In this document: piece after piece, positions 41,312 to 50,815 of the stretch
Layout of the letters: the number at the start of each line of letters is the position of its first letter
How positions within the stretch are numbered: position 1 is the stretch's first letter
The notes under the pieces: generated by a model
The model's input: only the letters and a program-made list of their open reading frames with translations
Databases searched by the model: none
What the model was told of the DNA's origin: nothing
Program-made: the position numbers and the translations under genes
Source: Halosimplex amylolyticum
Lineage (GTDB): Archaea > Halobacteriota > Halobacteria > Halobacteriales > Haloarculaceae
NCBI RefSeq assembly: GCF_051414035.1
Contig: NZ_JBLKNW010000003.1
Coordinates: 124,001-188,000, forward strand
Reading direction: 5' to 3'
Length of the DNA stretch: 64,000 bases

Positions 41312-42259
41312 TCAGTTATGCTGGTTCTCGAACCAGTTTACAGTCCGCTGAAGCCCTTCTTCGAATTCGGTTGAAGCCTTCCAGTCGAACCGTTCTTTGG
41401 CGCGCGAAACGTCCAGACGACGGCGCATCTGTCCGTCGGGTTTCGAGGTATCCCATTCAACTTCACCCTCGAATCCGGTCACGTCGGCGATTGTCTCAAC
41501 GAGCTCTCGGATACTAATTTCCATTCCGCTACCGAGATTTACCGGTTCGCTCTCATCGTACCGCTCGGTCGCGTCAAGAATTCCTTCGGCGGCATCTTCC
41601 ACATAGAGGAATTCTCTGGTCGGTTCGCCGGTTCCCCACGCAGTGATCGACTCGTCGCCTCGCTCCCGTGCTTCCACGCACTTCCGGATGATGGCGGGGA
41701 TCACGTGCGACGACTCCAGATCGAAGTCGTCTCGGGACCCGTAGAGGTTGACGGGCATCAGATAGATGCTGTTGAAGTCGTACTGCTTGCGGTAGGCTTT
41801 CGACTGCGTGAGCAGCGCTTTCTTCGCGATCCCGTACGGAGCGTTCGTCGGTTCAGGATAGCCATCGAACAGGTCCTCTTCGGAGAAGGGGACAGGCGTA
41901 TTCTCCGGATAGGCACAGATAGTACCGAGAATGGTGAACTTCTCGACGTCGAACTGCCGTGCCATCTCCATGAGCTCGATGCCCATGATAGCATTATCGT
42001 AGAAGTACCGACCCGGGTTCTCTCGGTTTGCACCGATCCCACCCACTGTTGCGGCCAGATGAATTACAACATCTGCACCCGAGTCCTGGAAGGCGCGGCG
42101 GGTATTGGTACGTTCCCGTAGATCGTACTCGCTGCTTCTGGGAACGAATATTTCCACGTTGTCGGATCTGGATTCGAGATCTTCGACGAGATGGCTTCCG
42201 AGGAATCCGTCACCTCCGGTCACCATGACGGTTTTCCCGTCCCAGTAACCTGCACTCAT
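41312..42259 (-). CDS. GDP-L-fucose synthase-like NAD(P)-dependent epimerase/reductase
   Basis: 315 residues from ATG 42259, which overlaps the stop of the upstream gene (ATGA); an earlier start at 42283 is less likely. Rossmann motif VMVTGGDGFLGSHL (10-23), catalytic Tyr-Lys in APYGIAKKALL, and EPTNAPYG, GTICAYPENTPVPFSEEDLF are typical of GDP-fucose synthase (3,5-epimerase and 4-reductase). FLYVEDAAEGILDATERYDE and VNLGSGMEISIRELVE close the fold. With the GMD-like gene it would convert GDP-mannose to GDP-L-fucose, the donor for the GT11 enzyme at 58.6 kb. GDP-L-colitose-like or related deoxysugars are alternatives. Confidence 0.8.
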   Translation of the reverse strand: MSAGYWDGKTVMVTGGDGFLGSHLVEDLESRSDNVEIFVPRSSEYDLRERTNTRRAFQDSGADVVIHLAATVGGIGANRENPGRYFYDNAIMGIELMEMARQFDVEKFTILGTICAYPENTPVPFSEEDLFDGYPEPTNAPYGIAKKALLTQSKAYRKQYDFNSIYLMPVNLYGSRDDFDLESSHVIPAIIRKCVEARERGDESITAWGTGEPTREFLYVEDAAEGILDATERYDESEPVNLGSGMEISIRELVETIADVTGFEGEVEWDTSKPDGQMRRRLDVSRAKERFDWKASTEFEEGLQRTVNWFENQHN

Positions 42260-43317
42260 CGCCAGTCCACCCGCCCGTACCACTGTTCGCGGTTGTTCGC
42301 GTACCAGTCAATCGTCTTCAGGACACCTTCTTCCCAACTAACTTCGGGCTCCCAGCCGGTCTCCTCGTTGAGTTTCTCGTAACCGACGAGGAGTTCCTCA
42401 ACGTCACTATCACCTGGGCGGTACCGATCTTCGCGCTGAACGATCTCGGGGTTGTCCCAGTATCCGTTCTCACTCCCTACTTCGAGAATGAGGTTGGTCC
42501 ATTCGCGCATCGAGATGTTCTCGCCGTAGCCGTATACGTACTGTTCACCGGGTGACCCCTCCAGAGCGACGTGGAGGTGGCCACGAACGCCGTCACTCAC
42601 GTAACACAGATCTCGTTTAGGTTGGAGATTCCCGAGTTTGACGACCTCCTGCTCTAGAGCCTGTGTGATGATTGTCCCCGTAATATACCGTGGATTCTGT
42701 CGAGGACCGTAGTTATTGAACATCCGCGTCGTGACGGTTGGCAGCCCGTACCCATCGTGGAAGTTCATCGTCAAGAAATCTGACGCGAGTTTCGATGTCG
42801 CATAAATGCTCGTCGGATTGACCGGTGAACGCTCACTAAGGAGCACACGGCCATCGTCTTGGAACTCGTGTTTTTCTGCCATCTCCTCTTTGACGTTTCC
42901 ATACTCCTCACTGGTGCCAGCGGTGTCGATTTTTGCGACGTCTAGATCAAGATCGACGACGGCTTGTAAGAGATTGAGGGTCCCATTGATGTTCGTCTCG
43001 ACAGTTTCGTACGGTCGATCCCAGGATTCGCCAACGTGGGCCTGCGCCGCGAGATGGAAGATGAGCGAATCACTGTGATCTTCGAGAGCGGAGAGTGCTT
43101 TGCGAACTGAATGCGGATCTCTCAGGTCACCTCTATGGACAGTAACTTCGTCCGACTGATGTACGATGTTGTTGAGTTCGCCGCTAGAAGTCGCACGAAC
43201 AAACACGTGAACATCGGCTCCAGACTTTACAAGGCGGTCAACAAGATGAGAGCCGATAAAGCCATCTGCGCCGGTTACGAAGACGGGACGGTCCACTAAT
43301 TTAGAGTCTATATCCAT
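42256..43317 (-). CDS. GDP-mannose 4,6-dehydratase-like extended SDR
   Basis: 353 residues. Rossmann motif VFVTGADGFIGSHLVDRL (11-28). AAQAHVGESWDRP and the Tyr-Lys pair in PTSIYATSKLASDFL are SDR-catalytic; TAGTSEEYGNV stands where GMD has its SSSExYG. FNNYGPRQNPRYITGT binds the nucleotide sugar. It would make the 4-keto-6-deoxy intermediate from GDP-mannose. The next gene overlaps by four bases, forming a two-gene operon. TDP-glucose type dehydratases are close relatives, so the substrate is inferred from the GFS-like partner and the fucosyltransferase. Confidence 0.78.
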   Translation of the reverse strand: MDIDSKLVDRPVFVTGADGFIGSHLVDRLVKSGADVHVFVRATSSGELNNIVHQSDEVTVHRGDLRDPHSVRKALSALEDHSDSLIFHLAAQAHVGESWDRPYETVETNINGTLNLLQAVVDLDLDVAKIDTAGTSEEYGNVKEEMAEKHEFQDDGRVLLSERSPVNPTSIYATSKLASDFLTMNFHDGYGLPTVTTRMFNNYGPRQNPRYITGTIITQALEQEVVKLGNLQPKRDLCYVSDGVRGHLHVALEGSPGEQYVYGYGENISMREWTNLILEVGSENGYWDNPEIVQREDRYRPGDSDVEELLVGYEKLNEETGWEPEVSWEEGVLKTIDWYANNREQWYGRVDWR

Positions 43318-43518
43318 TATTGATTCCTCTAACCGTGGCCTATTTTTAACTTGCTAATACGATTGGGACACGAGGGATCCAAAGAGATTCAAGGACGTAT
43401 CGAAGGACCCATTTCCGTATTGATGTGAGAGATCTTATGAAAAATAGAGTTCTTTTAAGTCATCAATAGCAAAACGGGTCGTAGCTCTTATGCCATCCGA
43501 CTGCAGTTACAGATAATA
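43318..43518. promoter_or_regulatory. Divergent promoter region of the glycan locus
   Basis: Some 200 AT-rich bases between the two start codons, including TATTTTTAACTTGC (43340) toward the minus operon and TTCTTTTAAGTCATC (43450) toward the sugar transferase. Both look like TATA-type elements. Confidence 0.4.
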
Positions 43519-44937
43519 ATGGCCATCCGGTGGCGGTATCGCCTCGCGAGCGTTGTCGGAACGGTGTTCCTGACCGCGTTCGCGGTGCTGGTCGCCAATC
43601 ACATCCTCGTTCAGGACCTGTTCAGTCAGGTTCCGTACTTCGGACGACCGGCGCCGGCCGTCCTCGCTGACGGCGATCTGACCGGCGCCATCTCGACCGT
43701 ACTCGTCGTGACGCTGGCCGCGATGTGGCCGGTCTTCAAACCGCGCCCTCGCCGCATTCTCGACACGATGCTGCTGACCCAGAAGCGGGTCTTCCTCGCG
43801 ATGGTCGGACTCGCGGCGCTGGGCTACTACGACTACAGTTACAGTTTACCCCGGTCGACGCTCATGCTCCTCACGGTCTTCCTCCTCGCCGCGTTACCGG
43901 CGTGGATGACCGCCATCCGTCGCCGTCCGAGTGCACAGTCGCGGGCGATCATCATCGGCGACGACCCACAGGCGATGGAGGATATCCTCGCGACGACGGA
44001 CATCCCCGTCCTCGGCTACGTCTCTCCGCCGTCGTCGTATGCGACCGAGGAACATCGCGACACGGCCGCGGTCGAACTGGCAGACGGTGGGACGGTCAGG
44101 CAACGTCTGGACGAACTCTCGAACCTCGGCGGGCTCTCGCGGCTTGATGAAGTGTTCGTGAAGTACGGCATCGACACGGCGCTGTTGGCATTCTCAGAGA
44201 CCGACCGGGCTGAGTTCTTTGGTGCGCTTGACGAGTGCTATGAGCACGGCGTGACGACACTCGCCCACCGAGACCACGCAGATGCCATCCTGACGAGTTC
44301 GGTCAGCAGAGGCGACCTCGTCGAAGTCAATCTTGAACCGTGGGACTGGCAGGATTACGTGGCGAAGCGGCTGTTCGACGTGGCATTCGCGCTCGCGGGA
44401 TTGCTCGTCCTCTCGCCGCTAGTGGTCCTCATCGCTGTGGCGATAAAGTTGGATAGTCGTGGCCCGATATTCTATAGCCAGGAACGGACGGCCGAGTTCG
44501 GCGATACGTTCACCGTCTACAAGTTCCGCTCAATGTTCGTTGGGGGCGAGGAAACGACCCCGAACGAAGACGAGGAGAACGACCGGATCACAAGAATCGG
44601 TCGCCTCCTGCGCAAGACGCACTTCGACGAGATCCCCCAGCTGTTCGCGATCCTGGCCGGAAAGATGAGCGTCGTCGGTCCGCGGGCCGCCTGGACCGAC
44701 GAGGAGACGCTGCTAGAGGAAGAGGCCGAGAGCTGGCGCAAGCGCTGGTTCGTCAAGCCGGGACTGACGGGACTAGCACAGATCAACAATGTCTCTTCGA
44801 CGAATCCACGAGAGAAGTTGCGATTCGACATCGAGTACATCCGGAAACAGTCGTTCTGGTTCGACCTGAAGATCGTTATCAGGCAGATTTGGAACGTGCT
44901 GGAAGACGTCACTCAAACGAACACCGCCCGGCGATGA
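43519..44937 (+). CDS. Polyprenyl-phosphate sugar-1-phosphate transferase (WcaJ/WbaP-like)
   Basis: 472 residues. Four N-terminal helices (VGTVFLTAFAVLVANHILV, VFLAMVGLAALGYYDYSYSL, LMLLTVFLLAALPAWMTAI and others) precede a CoA-binding-like domain (SRAIIIGDDPQAMEDILATT). The catalytic domain starts AKRLFDVAFALAGLLVLSPL, with SRGPIFYSQER, TVYKFRSM, LRKTHFDEIPQL, MSVVGPR and KPGLTGLAQ, all conserved in bacterial-type initiating sugar transferases. It would put the first sugar phosphate on a lipid carrier on the cytoplasmic face, beginning glycan assembly. It lies divergent from the GDP-fucose genes. Confidence 0.9.
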   Translation: MAIRWRYRLASVVGTVFLTAFAVLVANHILVQDLFSQVPYFGRPAPAVLADGDLTGAISTVLVVTLAAMWPVFKPRPRRILDTMLLTQKRVFLAMVGLAALGYYDYSYSLPRSTLMLLTVFLLAALPAWMTAIRRRPSAQSRAIIIGDDPQAMEDILATTDIPVLGYVSPPSSYATEEHRDTAAVELADGGTVRQRLDELSNLGGLSRLDEVFVKYGIDTALLAFSETDRAEFFGALDECYEHGVTTLAHRDHADAILTSSVSRGDLVEVNLEPWDWQDYVAKRLFDVAFALAGLLVLSPLVVLIAVAIKLDSRGPIFYSQERTAEFGDTFTVYKFRSMFVGGEETTPNEDEENDRITRIGRLLRKTHFDEIPQLFAILAGKMSVVGPRAAWTDEETLLEEEAESWRKRWFVKPGLTGLAQINNVSSTNPREKLRFDIEYIRKQSFWFDLKIVIRQIWNVLEDVTQTNTARR

Positions 44938-45009
44938 GCCCGTGAGACGGGCCACGCGGGGATACCCCGAGAGTCGTGGATTTATTCGTTCCTCGGATTG
45001 AGACAGCGT

Positions 45010-45225
45010 ATGGACGACGCTGGCGCCGTTTCGGAGAATCTCAACGAACGACTGGTACTCGAATATCCGCTATAAGGTGCACTTGCTGTGGACGAGCAGC
45101 GTGACCGCTGGACGTTCGAAGACGTTCCAGTAGACTCCGATGCGTTCGGCGAGCTGGCAGCCCGCGATGTCGTGGAGCAGATAGGCGACGACCCGACGGA
45201 GATTCAGCGGTCGTCGACGTCTTGG
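45010..45225 (+). pseudogene. N-terminal remnant of an AglB/STT3 paralogue
   Basis: One frame from ATG 45010 reads MDDAGAVSENLNERLVLEYP, L, stop (TAA 45073), then GALAVDEQRDRWTFEDVPVD and AFGELAARDVVEQIGDD. Without gaps it lines up with residues 1-59 of the AglB-like protein at 54306 (VAQFLDERPEL..., VLAVDEEADRWSFDEV, FGELVDRGIVE). Even the ATTTATTC element lies about 30 bases before both start codons (44980 and 54275). The gene is broken by a stop codon and then lost. Confidence 0.7.
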
Positions 45226-45358
45226 GGAAGGAACGAATCACATACCGGGGTGAGTGAGAACGACACTTCAATCCGATGGCCTACTGAACGGCCGTTTCCG
45301 GTCCTGCCCACAAACGACACACTTGTATGCGGGCCTGATGTTCAATTTCGTACGCTCA

Positions 45359-47215
45359 ATGTGTGGAATCGGAGGGGTGCTATCGTTCAACGGTCGGCCG
45401 GACCCGGATGTTGGTGCCGCAATGACGGATTGTATGTTTCATCGAGGACCACATGACAAAGGTATCCACGCAGACGGACCCATCCTGCTGGCCCACCGGC
45501 GTCTAAGCATTCTCGACCTCTCAGACGCCGGTCACCAGCCGATGTCGAACAGAGACGGGTCTGTGTGGATAGTATTCAATGGCGAGATATACAACTTCCA
45601 GGAACTTAAAGACGACCTCACGGGGCATTCATTCAGGTCGAATACCGATACGGAGGTGCTGTTGCATATGTATGATGAGTACGGCACTGACTGTCTCTCT
45701 CGACTGCGAGGTATGTTCGCCTTTGCAATTTGGGACGATGAAGCCGAACAGCTTTTTCTCGCCCGTGACCGAACCGGGCAGAAACCGCTGTTTTATTATC
45801 ACGACGAAAACGGAATGAGGTTCGGGTCAACAATCAAGACGATTCTCTCTGACCCACGGGTCCCAGCAAGGGCAGATGAAGCAGCTATCTGGTCATTTCT
45901 CCAGTACCATTACGTCCCCAGTCCGGATACCGGCTTCAAAGGAGTACAGCGCCTAGAACCCGGCGAGTACATGATCGTTAGTGAAGACAGCATCAGAAAG
46001 GAATCATACTGGAACCTCTCTTTTCAAACCCAGTCGAACGCGACGCCCGAGAAACTGATGGACAGGCTCCGCAATCGGTTGCGCGAGGCGACCCGCTTGC
46101 GGATGCGTAGCGACGTTCCGGTCGGTGTCTTCCTGTCGGGCGGTATCGACTCGACCATCACGACCGGACTCATGAGCGATTTGACAGATGATCCGGTGAA
46201 AACCTACTCAGTTGGGTTCGAACAGGAGTCACACAACGAGCTCGAGTTCGCGAACCTCGTCGCTGACGCGTACGATACGGATCATCACGAGTACACAGTA
46301 TCGCCCGATGCGGTCGAGTTACTCCCTGAAATCATCGAGCACTACGAGATGCCGTTTGGAGATACGTCAGTGATCCCGACCTACTATGTCTCGGAGAAGG
46401 CCGGACAAGATATACGTGTCGCATTAACTGGAGACGCGGGAGACGAGAACTTCGCCGGCTACACGCGATATACGTACGATCAGATCTGTTCAATCGTAAG
46501 CCGCGTCCCAAGTCCGCTTCGACGGGCCGCCCGAGCCGTACTCGCAGGAATGGACGAGGTCGTAGATGGACCTGAACAAGTTCACTACGCGCGGCGAATG
46601 GTGGAGATCGCCGACGCGGATCCAGACGTTCGGTACGCGCATTTCGTGACACACCTCTTCGACGAGAGCTTCCAAGACGTATGGGCGGGAGAGCAGCAAG
46701 CGGACAAACTCGCCTGGTTCAGATCCCATTACGACCAGACAGATGGTCCGGAGAGACTCGACCGGGTGCTTCAGTTCGACATCAGAACCTATCTCCCAGA
46801 CGACCTGCTCGTCAAAATCGACCGCGCAACGATGGCTCACTCCTTGGAGGCACGATCGCCGTTTCTCGATCATACAGTCCTTGAGTTATGTGCCCGCATT
46901 CCTGCGAAATACAAATGGCGTCGGGGAGAGAAAAAGTGGATATTGAAACGAGCATTCGAGGATCTAGTCCCTGATCCCGTCATAAAGCGGGAGAAACAGG
47001 GATTCGGCGTCCCCGTCCACCAATGGTTCCGGTCAGGTCTCCGAGAACACGGACGTGAGATGGTTGAACGACACGGTCAAAGAGAGGTATTCAACTCCGC
47101 TGTCCTCGAAACGCTGTTTGCCGAACACGTCAACGACGGCGTCGACAACGGACACCATCTCTGGGATCTCTTGATTCTCGACCGATGGTATCGACGGTAC
47201 ATTGATGACCGGTAG
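45359..47215 (+). CDS. asnB: Asparagine synthase (glutamine-hydrolysing) of a glycan cluster
   Basis: 618 residues from ATG 45359, chosen because it puts Cys2 of MCGIGGVLSF at the N-terminus after Met removal, the glutaminase nucleophile. RGPHDKGIH, FNGEIYNFQEL and ARDRTGQKPLFY complete the N-terminal hydrolase. The synthetase domain has FLSGGIDSTITTGL (ATP pyrophosphatase loop), YSVGFEQESHNELEFA and ALTGDAGDENFAGY. AsnB-type enzymes in surface-glycan loci often amidate a sugar carboxylate rather than aspartate. Intact and on the plus strand with the following sulfatase, separated by 76 bases. Confidence 0.92.
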   Translation: MCGIGGVLSFNGRPDPDVGAAMTDCMFHRGPHDKGIHADGPILLAHRRLSILDLSDAGHQPMSNRDGSVWIVFNGEIYNFQELKDDLTGHSFRSNTDTEVLLHMYDEYGTDCLSRLRGMFAFAIWDDEAEQLFLARDRTGQKPLFYYHDENGMRFGSTIKTILSDPRVPARADEAAIWSFLQYHYVPSPDTGFKGVQRLEPGEYMIVSEDSIRKESYWNLSFQTQSNATPEKLMDRLRNRLREATRLRMRSDVPVGVFLSGGIDSTITTGLMSDLTDDPVKTYSVGFEQESHNELEFANLVADAYDTDHHEYTVSPDAVELLPEIIEHYEMPFGDTSVIPTYYVSEKAGQDIRVALTGDAGDENFAGYTRYTYDQICSIVSRVPSPLRRAARAVLAGMDEVVDGPEQVHYARRMVEIADADPDVRYAHFVTHLFDESFQDVWAGEQQADKLAWFRSHYDQTDGPERLDRVLQFDIRTYLPDDLLVKIDRATMAHSLEARSPFLDHTVLELCARIPAKYKWRRGEKKWILKRAFEDLVPDPVIKREKQGFGVPVHQWFRSGLREHGREMVERHGQREVFNSAVLETLFAEHVNDGVDNGHHLWDLLILDRWYRRYIDDR

Positions 47216-47291
47216 CCCAAGGACTTGATCGCAGACCGCCTATCGAAGCGAGACCAAATGGCTAATCACCCCGTCCGCCCATCCCATACGT

Positions 47292-48485
47292 ATGCTATCC
47301 GGTCTCGACATCAACAATGTTTACCTCTACATAGCGGACGCCGTCCGGTGGGATTTCGCCCCCAACGATGTCCTCAATCGGGGGAAAACTATCAAGACAG
47401 TTGCGTCCGGTATCCACTCGCCGACAAGTATCGCCAGCATCGTATCTGGTACGCTCCTTCCGCAACATAATGTCGGCCAGTTTGAAGACTCACTCCCGGA
47501 AACAGTCCCCAATCTATTTCGTGATTTCGACGTCGAAACACTGTTCGCAAATACCATCAACGACGTACGGTTCGACAATAGCCAGTCCGAAAGTATCATC
47601 GCCCAGACACTGAACACGGAAACAGTAACACCAGACCGGTTAGATGGGGTGTCAGAACCGTTTCTGTTCGTCGAACGTGGTCCAGGCGGACACGCACCGT
47701 ACGGGCGGAAACGAGAACGTGAGAACGCAACCGAGTACTTCGAGCAGCGCCCGAACGCAACTAGGGATCAGTTTGCACGAGAGTATCGTGAATCCGTCCT
47801 TGAGGATTCCGAGTGGTTTCTCAGCCGCTTAAAATCACTCCGCAGCCAAGGTCTCCTCTCGGATACGCTGGTGATTTACACGAGCGACCACGGTGAGTTG
47901 CTCGGTGAAGGTGGGATGGTCGCACATAGTCCGCCCATTCACCCCCGTCACGTCTATGTCCCAACGACGTTCATTCATCCCGAGATTGAAATCGAAATTG
48001 ATCAAAAGGCAGTTCTCAGGCATGTCGATCTACTCCCTACACTCACTACTCTACTCGACGAAACTCTGAACACGGCTATTCGACCGGCGGGCCGTGACCT
48101 GACTGAAGCGCAACCCGCAGATGTCGGTCCGTGTTATTATTCGGCATCACGCAAAACGAGAGCAGGAACCGTTGAGGTCACGTACGATTCAGTCTGGGAC
48201 GCAACCGGTGGCTACGTCTATTGTGAGACCTCCAGACTCTCCCGAGTGTTACTTGGTCTGCACCAGTCGTTGCGGACGCCTTGGCGACGGTACACACGGA
48301 ACCACCTGTCTGCGTACCTCCCCTTCCTGCTTCGCGGTGATCAAAGTTACTGGGCGCCAGAAGTTTCGCAAACTGACGCCAAACAATACATTAAGAACGT
48401 CAGAACAGAACCGGCAGACGCGAGTGGGACACAGACCCAGGAAGTAGCTACAGACAGATTGCAAGAACTCGGTTATATCGAGTAG
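47292..48485 (+). CDS. Sulfatase/alkaline-phosphatase-superfamily protein
   Basis: 397 residues. Metal and nucleophile motifs: YIADAVRWDF with Asp at the N-terminus, SPTSIASIVSGTLLPQHN with the likely nucleophile Ser/Thr, and YTSDHGELLGEGGMVAHSPP for the second metal pair. HAPYGRK sits before. Soluble apart from no signal peptide, so probably cytoplasmic or membrane-associated. In a glycan cluster it could add or remove sulfate or phosphate groups on sugars. The C-terminus ends DRLQELGYIE, a tail also seen in the small neighbouring gene. Whether it is hydrolase or transferase cannot be told. Confidence 0.85.
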   Translation: MLSGLDINNVYLYIADAVRWDFAPNDVLNRGKTIKTVASGIHSPTSIASIVSGTLLPQHNVGQFEDSLPETVPNLFRDFDVETLFANTINDVRFDNSQSESIIAQTLNTETVTPDRLDGVSEPFLFVERGPGGHAPYGRKRERENATEYFEQRPNATRDQFAREYRESVLEDSEWFLSRLKSLRSQGLLSDTLVIYTSDHGELLGEGGMVAHSPPIHPRHVYVPTTFIHPEIEIEIDQKAVLRHVDLLPTLTTLLDETLNTAIRPAGRDLTEAQPADVGPCYYSASRKTRAGTVEVTYDSVWDATGGYVYCETSRLSRVLLGLHQSLRTPWRRYTRNHLSAYLPFLLRGDQSYWAPEVSQTDAKQYIKNVRTEPADASGTQTQEVATDRLQELGYIE

Positions 48486-48491
48486 TCCCTG

Positions 48492-48695
48492 TCATTCGAG
48501 GTATCCGAGGTCACGTAAATTTTCTTTTAGGTCTCGATCCTGATCCTTCTCCGTGGGATCGCCTACTTCTTCGATGACCGTTTGGAGTGCGAGCGCGCAG
48601 TACGCCTCCGGACTCTCGAATCCGAGTTGGTCCGCACGCATGGCAATAGCCTCGTAAATCTCGTCATCCAGTTCAACCACTAACCTGTGTGTCAT
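48492..48695 (-). CDS. Small protein, RHH-like, with sulfatase-like C-terminal tail
   Basis: 67 residues. HRLVVELDDEIYEAIAMRAD, then LGFESPEAYCALALQTVIEE suggests a strand followed by two helices as in RHH proteins. It ends KENLRDLGYLE, very like DRLQELGYIE at the end of the sulfatase gene that converges on it. Stops are 6 bases apart. Short antitoxin-like size but no toxin partner is beside it. Confidence 0.6.
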   Translation of the reverse strand: MTHRLVVELDDEIYEAIAMRADQLGFESPEAYCALALQTVIEEVGDPTEKDQDRDLKENLRDLGYLE

Positions 48696-48772
48696 TGATG
48701 AGTGTTTTTCAACGCGATATATAATCTCTACGTTCCGGATAGAACACGGCTACTGCGTAACCGGGAAATGTT

Positions 48773-49552
48773 CTAATACTCCCTTTCTGGATGCCATGCG
48801 TACACGTCCCCCGCCAGCGCATCCCACTCGGGGTCCGGGACTCGCATAGGGGCGAATTCGAGCTGGTATCCTTCAGACCGAAGTAAAGTGAGGAGTCTTT
48901 CGGTCCGCTTAGGGCTCCCAGAGCTAGTGTATCCATACGTCTTACATAGGAGCCGCGGACGATACTTGCGAAGCACTTCGAGGCCAGACGAGAGAACATC
49001 GAACTCGGTCCCATTCGTCAATACTTCGATAAAGTCAGGTTCAATCCCGTACTCTTCAACCACAGTATCCAACGGGGCTACTTTAGCGGCGATATCGTCA
49101 GGGTCATTGAGCGGGGGGAGTTCGTCGTTTACTTCCGGATCCCGAACACGTCCACCACCCGCATAGTCCGGGTCAGATGAGATAGTGATATTTCCCGGCT
49201 CTGGCCAAATACCTCTAGAGTCAAGCGTTACGTTCTGTTGTGCCGCCGCCCGAGGTTCAAGCTCCGTGCGGGCCGTCTTTGTCGGTTCGAAAATGTACAC
49301 CTGTCCGTCTCGGGTGGCTAACTTCGCGAACTCGTCTACGGTTTCCGGATTCATCGCACCGATCTCAAGGACCGTGTCGCCTGCATCGATGAGGAGCGCT
49401 CGCCGGGGCAGATACAGCGGAAAGTTCTCCCGTGGTGCACCGAACTGCCGCCACAGATACGCGCGGAGGCGGTCTTTGTATATTCCGTTAGGGGCATACC
49501 GGATCGGTGCGGTAGAAACCGTCCCAATAGTGCGCAGAAGATCTCTTGACAT
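48773..49552 (-). CDS. FkbM family methyltransferase
   Basis: 259 residues. The SAM-binding motif is DTVLEIGAMNPETVDEFAKL, with VYIFEPTKTARTELE as motif II. KVAPLDTVVEEYGIEPDFIE then VLTNGTEFDVLSSGLEVLRK is the FkbM core, in which VLTNGTE replaces the usual (V)KxDxEG(A)E. It would O-methylate a sugar of the surface glycan. The change of the catalytic-looking Lys-Asp-Glu segment to LTNGTE may alter specificity or activity. On the minus strand with the GT4 gene upstream. Confidence 0.85.
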   Translation of the reverse strand: MSRDLLRTIGTVSTAPIRYAPNGIYKDRLRAYLWRQFGAPRENFPLYLPRRALLIDAGDTVLEIGAMNPETVDEFAKLATRDGQVYIFEPTKTARTELEPRAAAQQNVTLDSRGIWPEPGNITISSDPDYAGGGRVRDPEVNDELPPLNDPDDIAAKVAPLDTVVEEYGIEPDFIEVLTNGTEFDVLSSGLEVLRKYRPRLLCKTYGYTSSGSPKRTERLLTLLRSEGYQLEFAPMRVPDPEWDALAGDVYAWHPEREY

Positions 49553-49660
49553 AATGAGAGCGTATTAGGCACGTCTTTTAATGACTTTCTGTTCCAAGAG
49601 CAAAGTCAGAAGGATTTATGTAACGAATTACGTGGCTTCGAGTGAGGGATACTTGCCGGT

Positions 49661-50770
49661 TCAGACCACCGTTTGATACCGATCGAGCGTTTCAGCTATC
49701 ATCCGTTCCTCCGTGAATTTATCGAGGACACGCTCACGCGCCGCAACGCCATACGAAGTACGACGGTCTGGTTCAGCGATCAACTCGTTGATTGCATCGG
49801 CAATTGCTCCCGCGTCTTCCGGGGGAACAGTTATTCCAGTCACCCCGTCAAGACTCACCCAGGGAACGCCTGTCTGGAGATCCGTGTTGATGACAGGGAT
49901 CTCGTATGCCATGGCTTCTAGCTGAACGACACCGAACGCCTCGCTCGGCTCTGTCGATGGGAGAACGAACACATCGGCTGCCTGGTAGCACTCGTGTAGC
50001 TGCTTTTCGGACACCTCACCCAGAAACTGAACTTGATCGGCAACATCGTACTGTGAAACAGCGGATTCGAGATCAGCGCGACGCTCGCCATCACCCACGA
50101 CGATGAGTTCTGCGTCGACATCTGCCATCGCCTTAATTAGATACGAGACGCCCTTGTAGTAGTTCAAGCGCCCAACGAACAAGATAGTGTGTTCCGCATC
50201 ATCACTGGAACCGTCCCGCTGTTGCACCTCATCAGATGGAGCAAACGTCTCTGTGTCCACTGACAATGGAACGATAGAACATTTCTCACGAATGCCTTCG
50301 AGATGGGGAGACTGTTCCAGTAATGGTCGTGACGTCACAAAGACGTGGTCAAGCGACTGCAAGAATCGGTCTATGAACGGTTCGTACCAACCCAATACTC
50401 GTGATTGCCGGACGATGTCGCTGTGATACGTCGCGACCGTGGCGGCACCGCTAACAGGAGAGATTAGATGTGATACGACGCTGAGTGGATTCGGGAGGTG
50501 GTGATGGACGACGTCTGCATCGCTTGCGAGGTGAGCGTATCTGAGTGGGAAGGACGGAGCTATCGGGACTGACAAGATGGTTCCGAAGTGCCTCGCTTCG
50601 TGGACTGCGACTCCATCAACGGACCGTCGCCTTCCAAATGCTTTTTGTGTCGTTGCGAGTACGTTTACTTGATGTCTAGCACGTACTGTGCCGTCAGCGA
50701 GTGTCTTAACGACACTTTCGATTCCGCCGAAATGCGGATAGTAGTACTTGTTAACGTGTAGGATGTCCAT
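49661..50770 (-). CDS. Glycosyltransferase family 4
   Basis: 369 residues. The N-terminus DILHVNKYYYPHFGGIESVV is the classic GT-B start with the glycine-rich acceptor loop. The donor domain has ILFVGRLNYYKGVSYLIKAM and VVGDGERRADLESAV, and the ExxxxxxxE motif in PSTEPSEAFGVVQLEAMAYE. It adds a sugar from a nucleotide donor to the lipid-linked glycan on the cytoplasmic side. Linkage and sugar are not predictable. Divergent from the Wzy-like gene with a 45-base gap, so their promoters overlap. Confidence 0.92.
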   Translation of the reverse strand: MDILHVNKYYYPHFGGIESVVKTLADGTVRARHQVNVLATTQKAFGRRRSVDGVAVHEARHFGTILSVPIAPSFPLRYAHLASDADVVHHHLPNPLSVVSHLISPVSGAATVATYHSDIVRQSRVLGWYEPFIDRFLQSLDHVFVTSRPLLEQSPHLEGIREKCSIVPLSVDTETFAPSDEVQQRDGSSDDAEHTILFVGRLNYYKGVSYLIKAMADVDAELIVVGDGERRADLESAVSQYDVADQVQFLGEVSEKQLHECYQAADVFVLPSTEPSEAFGVVQLEAMAYEIPVINTDLQTGVPWVSLDGVTGITVPPEDAGAIADAINELIAEPDRRTSYGVAARERVLDKFTEERMIAETLDRYQTVV

Positions 50771-50815
50771 TCAACGACGAATACATGACTATGAGCTTTG
50801 TATATTTTGATCGTT

